Assembly: GCA_900321005.1 (NCBI GenBank)
Contig: ONUF01000002.1
Span: 1 to 64,000 of the forward strand
Origin: an uncultured Bacteroidales bacterium
GTDB lineage: Bacteria; Bacteroidota; Bacteroidia; Bacteroidales; Paludibacteraceae
Direction: 5' to 3'
DNA length: 64,000 nt
Below, in pieces: positions 59,830 through 64,000 of the stretch (positions are counted from its first letter, which is position 1; every line of letters starts with the position of its first letter). The position numbers and the translations under genes were made by a program. The notes under the pieces are model-generated. The model ran no database searches, was not told where the DNA came from, and saw nothing but the letters and a program-made list of their open reading frames with translations.

Positions 59830-61835
59830 ATCGGATCGCAATCTATGATTATTTTGACATTTTTATTCGTTGACTTCGAGAGAATATAGTCTATTGACTC
59901 CTTCAGCCGACGTTTGGCTTCGGTAATATTGGCGCCCTGCTCGATACGGAGATTCAATTCGCGGATCGTATAGGCTTGTACACGCTCGACAGGCGGTATG
60001 ATAACAGACGATATACGCGTACCGAACACCTGGTTCAAGTGCATCTGTAATTGCATCGCTACGCTTTGTACACGCACCGCATTGTGATCGCGCAATTGCA
60101 CACGAATTATCCGATGAAATGGGGGATAATGGAAGGTTTCGCGGTCTGCAATCTGGTGATTATACAGTGCCGTATAATCATGGTTTTGTACCATCCCTAA
60201 GACGACATTCTTGGTGTCGAAGGTCTGAATCCACACTTCGCCTTTTGTACCTTTCCTTCCAGCACGTCCTGCTACCTGCTCCAGCATCTGGAAAGCACGC
60301 TCGTAAGCCCGGAAGTCGGGTTGGTTAAACAGCGGATCGGCATTGAGAACGGCTACCAGCCGGACATCGTCAAAATGCAGACCTTTGGTGACCATCTGCG
60401 TTCCAACTAAGATATCGCATTCGTGTCGCGCAAAGGCATTGATAATATCCTGATAGGCGGTCTTGCTGCGGGTAGAGTCCAAGTCCATGCGTAACACACG
60501 TGCTTCCGGAAAGAGTTCTTGGATCTCATCTTCGATACGCTCCGTACCGAAACCTATGGACTTGAGTTCACCGCCACATTGCGGACAGACAGGCGGGACA
60601 GGCGCATGATAACCGCAGTAATGGCAACGTAATTCCTTGGCTCGCAGATGCAACGTCATCGGCACATCGCATTGCACACAGCGCGGCGGCTGACCGCAGG
60701 ACACACACTGCAACTGAGGCGCATAACCGCGGCGGTTCTGAAACAAGATGACTTGTTTATGTTCCGCCAAGGTCTCACGGATACGCGCAACAAGCGGATC
60801 GCTGAAATGACCGTACATCTCTTTGCGCTCATACTGCTTCTTGAGATCTATCAATCGGATATCCGGCAGTTCGACACCGCCAAAGCGCTCGGTAAGGGAG
60901 ACTAATCCGTATACACCTTTCTGCGCCAAATAATAGGACTCCACCGAAGGTGTAGCGGTTCCTAAGAGTACTTTTGCCTTATGGATCTGTCCCAGCATAA
61001 TAGCCGCAGCCCGCGCATGATAGCGTGGAGCAGGTTCGGCTTGTTTGTAACTGGGTTCATGCTCCTCATCGACAATCACCAGACCTATGTTCGGGATAGG
61101 CAAAAATACCGCACTGCGGGCGCCGATGACCACATGCGGTTCGGGACGAGCAGAAGCCAGATAGAGTTCTTCCCGTTCGGCGTCTGTGAAACGGCTATGA
61201 TACACCGTCAGTTGGTCTCCGAAGATATGCTGCAGACGCGAGGTGAGTTGGGTGGTCAGTGCTATCTCCGGCACTAAGTACAGCACATTCTTTCCAATTT
61301 CTAACTGCGATTGAATCAGATGAATATACATATCCGTCTTACCGCTGGACGTGACGCCATGCAATAAGACAATATCTTTGCCTTGCGCCCAGAAACGCTC
61401 GATTTCATCGGCACTTTTCGCCTGTGCGGGTGATAGCGGATGCATGGGTTCGATAGGTCCTTCGTAAGGCGCAAGATGCGCGCGTCTGCGTTTCGGCGGA
61501 TTGAGTAAGCGGTTGTCCAGACCAGAAGGCAAAGCGGCCGCCATCACTTCGCCAAGCGTACACATGTAGTACGCGCTCATCCATTGCCATAACGCCAATT
61601 GTTCCGGCGATACGACCGGTGCGGTCTCGCTGACAGAGAGGATAGGTTTGACTTTTGCCGCGAAGTCCGACGATATCGGTTCGGTGTGTTCGCGCAACAC
61701 GATACCCCGCACTTCTTTGCGCATCAAAGGAACGAGCACGCGGGTACCCGGTGCAGGTATAGACAAACCATCCGGGATGCTATACGTATAACAATCTCGG
61801 ATGGCTAGAGGTAATATGATATCAACAAAGCTCAC
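59826..61835 (-). CDS. priA: Primosomal protein N' (replication restart helicase)
   Basis: 669 aa, somewhat shorter than the usual 730-820. N-terminal DNA-binding domain ([18 protein letters not shown]), helicase motifs [11 protein letters not shown] (I), [11 protein letters not shown] (II), [11 protein letters not shown] (III), [10 protein letters not shown] (V), [10 protein letters not shown] (VI). Eight zinc-binding Cys lie between motifs III and IV (CVSCG, CVQC, CHYCG, CPQCG). It restarts stalled forks. Overlaps tdk by 14 nt. Confidence 0.95.
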   Translation of the reverse strand: MSFVDIILPLAIRDCYTYSIPDGLSIPAPGTRVLVPLMRKEVRGIVLREHTEPISSDFAAKVKPILSVSETAPVVSPEQLALWQWMSAYYMCTLGEVMAAALPSGLDNRLLNPPKRRRAHLAPYEGPIEPMHPLSPAQAKSADEIERFWAQGKDIVLLHGVTSSGKTDMYIHLIQSQLEIGKNVLYLVPEIALTTQLTSRLQHIFGDQLTVYHSRFTDAEREELYLASARPEPHVVIGARSAVFLPIPNIGLVIVDEEHEPSYKQAEPAPRYHARAAAIMLGQIHKAKVLLGTATPSVESYYLAQKGVYGLVSLTERFGGVELPDIRLIDLKKQYERKEMYGHFSDPLVARIRETLAEHKQVILFQNRRGYAPQLQCVSCGQPPRCVQCDVPMTLHLRAKELRCHYCGYHAPVPPVCPQCGGELKSIGFGTERIEDEIQELFPEARVLRMDLDSTRSKTAYQDIINAFARHECDILVGTQMVTKGLHFDDVRLVAVLNADPLFNQPDFRAYERAFQMLEQVAGRAGRKGTKGEVWIQTFDTKNVVLGMVQNHDYTALYNHQIADRETFHYPPFHRIIRVQLRDHNAVRVQSVAMQLQMHLNQVFGTRISSVIIPPVERVQAYTIRELNLRIEQGANITEAKRRLKESIDYILSKSTNKNVKIIIDCDPI

Positions 61836-62412
61836 CGGCTATGGCTTTGTTATAGCACGCACGACAGAGGGGTTCGTAACTATCGGTTTCACCGAGTAAA
61901 ACGCGTTTCTCGGAAGCTACCAGACGATGGCTCACATAGGCCAAATCGCCGCAATGGACGCATATCGCATGGGTCTTATAGACATCTTCGGCAATGGCCA
62001 TCAAAGCCGGCATCGGACCAAAAGGAATCCCCTTGAAATCCATATCCAGACCCGCACAGATGACACGGATACCGCGCTCCGCCAGCTGCTTGCATACATC
62101 AACAATGCCCATGTCGAAGAATTGCGCCTCATCAATACCCACTACATCGATATCGTTCGCGAGTAACAGGATGTTCTGGCTCGAATCAACGGGCGTGGAT
62201 TGAATAACATTCCGGTCATGACTCACCACATCCTCTTCGCTGTAACGCACATCAATGGCGGGCTTGAAAATCTCTACGCGTAGTTTCGCGAATTTTGCGC
62301 GTTTCATACGGCGAATCAACTCTTCGGTCTTTCCGCTGAACATCGATCCGCATACTACTTCAATGGATCCGCGGCGTAATACCGGTCCTTTGGTGTCTCG
62401 TTCTGAAAACAT
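61822..62412 (-). CDS. tdk: Thymidine kinase
   Basis: 196 aa from the ATG at 62412. Starting there matches the start of Bacteroides Tdk (FSE...RRG); an ATG at 62430 overlaps recJ and is less likely. P-loop [17 protein letters not shown], and zinc-binding Cys pairs CVHC and CRAC. Type II thymidine kinase of the salvage pathway. Confidence 0.93.
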   Translation of the reverse strand: MFSERDTKGPVLRRGSIEVVCGSMFSGKTEELIRRMKRAKFAKLRVEIFKPAIDVRYSEEDVVSHDRNVIQSTPVDSSQNILLLANDIDVVGIDEAQFFDMGIVDVCKQLAERGIRVICAGLDMDFKGIPFGPMPALMAIAEDVYKTHAICVHCGDLAYVSHRLVASEKRVLLGETDSYEPLCRACYNKAIAGELC

Positions 62413-62416
62413 ATAT

Positions 62417-62437
62417 CTTTCAACTTTCAACTAACTT
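62417..62437. repeat. Short heptad tract over recJ stop
   Basis: CTTTCAA, CTTTCAA, CTAACTT. It contains the recJ stop codon (62420-62422), just upstream of tdk. Confidence 0.65.
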
Positions 62438-64000
62438 TATGTCCTGTGCATTCATCTGCAGGGTTGTTCGACCGCGATAGCTGTTCTCCTCCAGATAGAA
62501 ACACACATCGATACGCTTGCCGTTTTGCAAATGCTCAGCCTTATCACCTTGGCCGAATGCGATGCCGTCCATCGCTACAACACAATCCGTCAGGTCCAGA
62601 TGCAGGTGCTTTCCGTCACTCACCGCACGCGTATTGCGGTTATTGATGAGATTTTTACATAGGAAGAGCGGACGCTCGTTGCCGGGTCCGAAAGGTTCGA
62701 GGCACTGCAAGATCTTATACATCTTCCAGTTCATATCGCTCAGTTCCACTTCGGCTTCTACATCCAACGTCGGCACTTGCTGTTCGGGCGTGATATGCGC
62801 AGCCACATATTCTTCGAAACGGCGCTTGAACTCCGGCAAATCCGCCTTGTGCATACTCAGTCCGGCAGCGAACTTATGTCCTCCGAAATTCGTTAACAGG
62901 TCTCTACATGAGTCAATCGCTGTATAGATATCGAAATCACTGACCGAACGCGCACTACCGCTGATGATATCGTCATCTCCGGCTGTCAGGACAATCGTCG
63001 GTCGGTAATAGGTCTCTGTCAGACGACTCGCAGCGATTCCTACAACGCCTTTATGCCACTCCGGAGAATAGACCACGGTAGTGAATTTGCCCGGATTCAT
63101 CGGGTCTTTTTCCAACTGTGAGAGCGCTTCATCCGTCGTCTTGCTGTCGAAATCGCGGCGATCCTGGTTATAGGAGTCTATCTCGCGTGCGAAACGTAAT
63201 GCCGCCTCCGCATCGTTGGTGATAAGCAGTCGCACCGCCTCCGCGCCACTTTTGATACGCCCCGCGGCGTTGATACGCGGACCTATTTTATACACGAGGT
63301 CGCTGATCGTGATGGTCTTGCCTTCTATACCTGCCACCTGCATGATAGCCTGTATGCCTACGGAAGGCTGCGCATTGAGTGCACGCAAGCCGTAGAACGC
63401 CAAGATGCGGTTCTCGCCCGTGACAGGTACGATATCGCTGGCAATACTCATCGCCAAGAGCGGTAGGAGACGATAGACCTCCTGCATCTCTATTCCGCGG
63501 CGCTGCGCATAGGCTTGTACTAACTTAAATCCCACCCCGCAACCGCTCAGTTCTTTGAACGGATACTGGCAGTCGGCGCGTTTCATATTCAGCACCGCTA
63601 CCGCATCGGGAATGACGGCTCCCGGCGTATGGTGGTCGCAGATGATGAAGTCGATACGCTTCTCATTGGCATACGCGATCTTATCTACGGCCTTGATACC
63701 GCAATCCAACGCAATGACCAGTGTACATCCTTTTTCCTGGGCTGTATCAATACCTTTGGTGGATATACCGTAGCCTTCGGTATAGCGGTCGGGGATATAA
63801 TAAAGGAGGTTATCCGTCTGCGTGCGGAGGAAAGAATACATCAGCGCCACGGCCGTCGTACCATCTACATCGTAGTCGCCGTAGACCATGATACGCTCAT
63901 TGTCGTCGATGGCGCGGCAGAGCCTGTCCACCGCTGCGCCCATGTCACGCATGAGGAACGGGTCATGCAGACTATCCAATGACGGGCGGATATACGCCCG
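62420..64000 (-). CDS. recJ: Single-stranded-DNA exonuclease RecJ, 5' end cut by window
   Basis: 527 codons visible; the frame stays open to the right edge, so about 40-60 N-terminal residues are missing. DHH-family motifs: [27 protein letters not shown], then the DHHA1 part with [10 protein letters not shown] and an OB-fold C-terminus. It degrades 5' ssDNA ends in recombination and repair. First visible gene of the recJ-tdk-priA-kinase operon. Confidence 0.95.
   Translation of the reverse strand, partial: RAYIRPSLDSLHDPFLMRDMGAAVDRLCRAIDDNERIMVYGDYDVDGTTAVALMYSFLRTQTDNLLYYIPDRYTEGYGISTKGIDTAQEKGCTLVIALDCGIKAVDKIAYANEKRIDFIICDHHTPGAVIPDAVAVLNMKRADCQYPFKELSGCGVGFKLVQAYAQRRGIEMQEVYRLLPLLAMSIASDIVPVTGENRILAFYGLRALNAQPSVGIQAIMQVAGIEGKTITISDLVYKIGPRINAAGRIKSGAEAVRLLITNDAEAALRFAREIDSYNQDRRDFDSKTTDEALSQLEKDPMNPGKFTTVVYSPEWHKGVVGIAASRLTETYYRPTIVLTAGDDDIISGSARSVSDFDIYTAIDSCRDLLTNFGGHKFAAGLSMHKADLPEFKRRFEEYVAAHITPEQQVPTLDVEAEVELSDMNWKMYKILQCLEPFGPGNERPLFLCKNLINNRNTRAVSDGKHLHLDLTDCVVAMDGIAFGQGDKAEHLQNGKRIDVCFYLEENSYRGRTTLQMNAQDIKLVES

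Overview
The window looks like a chromosomal segment of a Bacteroidales bacterium, probably an uncultured gut- or rumen-type lineage. Three things point that way. At least a dozen upstream regions carry the Bacteroidetes promoter, -33 TTTG and -7 TAnnTTTG about 20 bp apart. Gene content is typical: PorX, Bacteroidetes-type glycogen synthase, DUF3987, HU, lipoproteins with short lipoboxes, and a TonB receptor under a TPP riboswitch. Genes are tightly packed with many 4-nt overlaps. I see no rRNA, tRNA, CRISPR array, transposase or integrase.

Layout. 1-546: 3'-truncated secreted protein. 630-7500: accessory block with hipB-hipA (+), a DUF3987 primase/helicase-like gene, a hypothetical gene, then a reverse operon hipB-hipA-389 aa protein. 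7608-18963: a lipid or polyketide-like region on the minus strand. It holds FabG, two FabB-like ketosynthases, two hotdog proteins, two carrier proteins, a CrtI-like FAD enzyme and DUF3737. Next to it is a second short operon: a DUF4105/Lnb-like membrane protein, a free-standing condensation-like domain and a PSDC-type phosphatidylserine-decarboxylase-like enzyme. An AT-rich ATPase gene sits between the two. 18979-24186 (+): M13 peptidase, outer-membrane barrel, TPP riboswitch and TonB receptor. 24152-39502 (-): a continuous 15-kb gene array: PRiA4-like protein, miaA, PKD lipoprotein, glycogen synthase, C69 peptidase, ileS, small lipoprotein, AsmA-like protein, M3 peptidase, small membrane protein. 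39564-64000: housekeeping genes, including MATE, mrp, pckA, yrdC, a sugar transferase, xseB, ClC, obg, adk, HU, rhomboid, a porX operon, gpmI, smpB, a CNNM protein, a nucleoside kinase, priA, tdk and recJ (5' end cut by the window edge).

The most unusual property crosses all regions. About 30 short tracts of imperfect tandem repeats, mostly with a 7-bp period (also 8, 9 and 11), lie between genes, over start and stop codons, and in frame inside conserved genes such as ileS, obg, mrp, yrdC and glycogen synthase. The unit differs between tracts, but families recur. One 22-nt stretch is identical in ileS and the CNNM gene and is read in different frames at its distal end. They resemble the heptanucleotide STRR elements of cyanobacteria and are my leading candidate for a poorly described system.

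Second candidate: the 7.6-19 kb cluster. Its parts would suit building a modified acyl chain on a dedicated carrier protein and joining it to a decarboxylated amine or lipid headgroup. The product is inference only.
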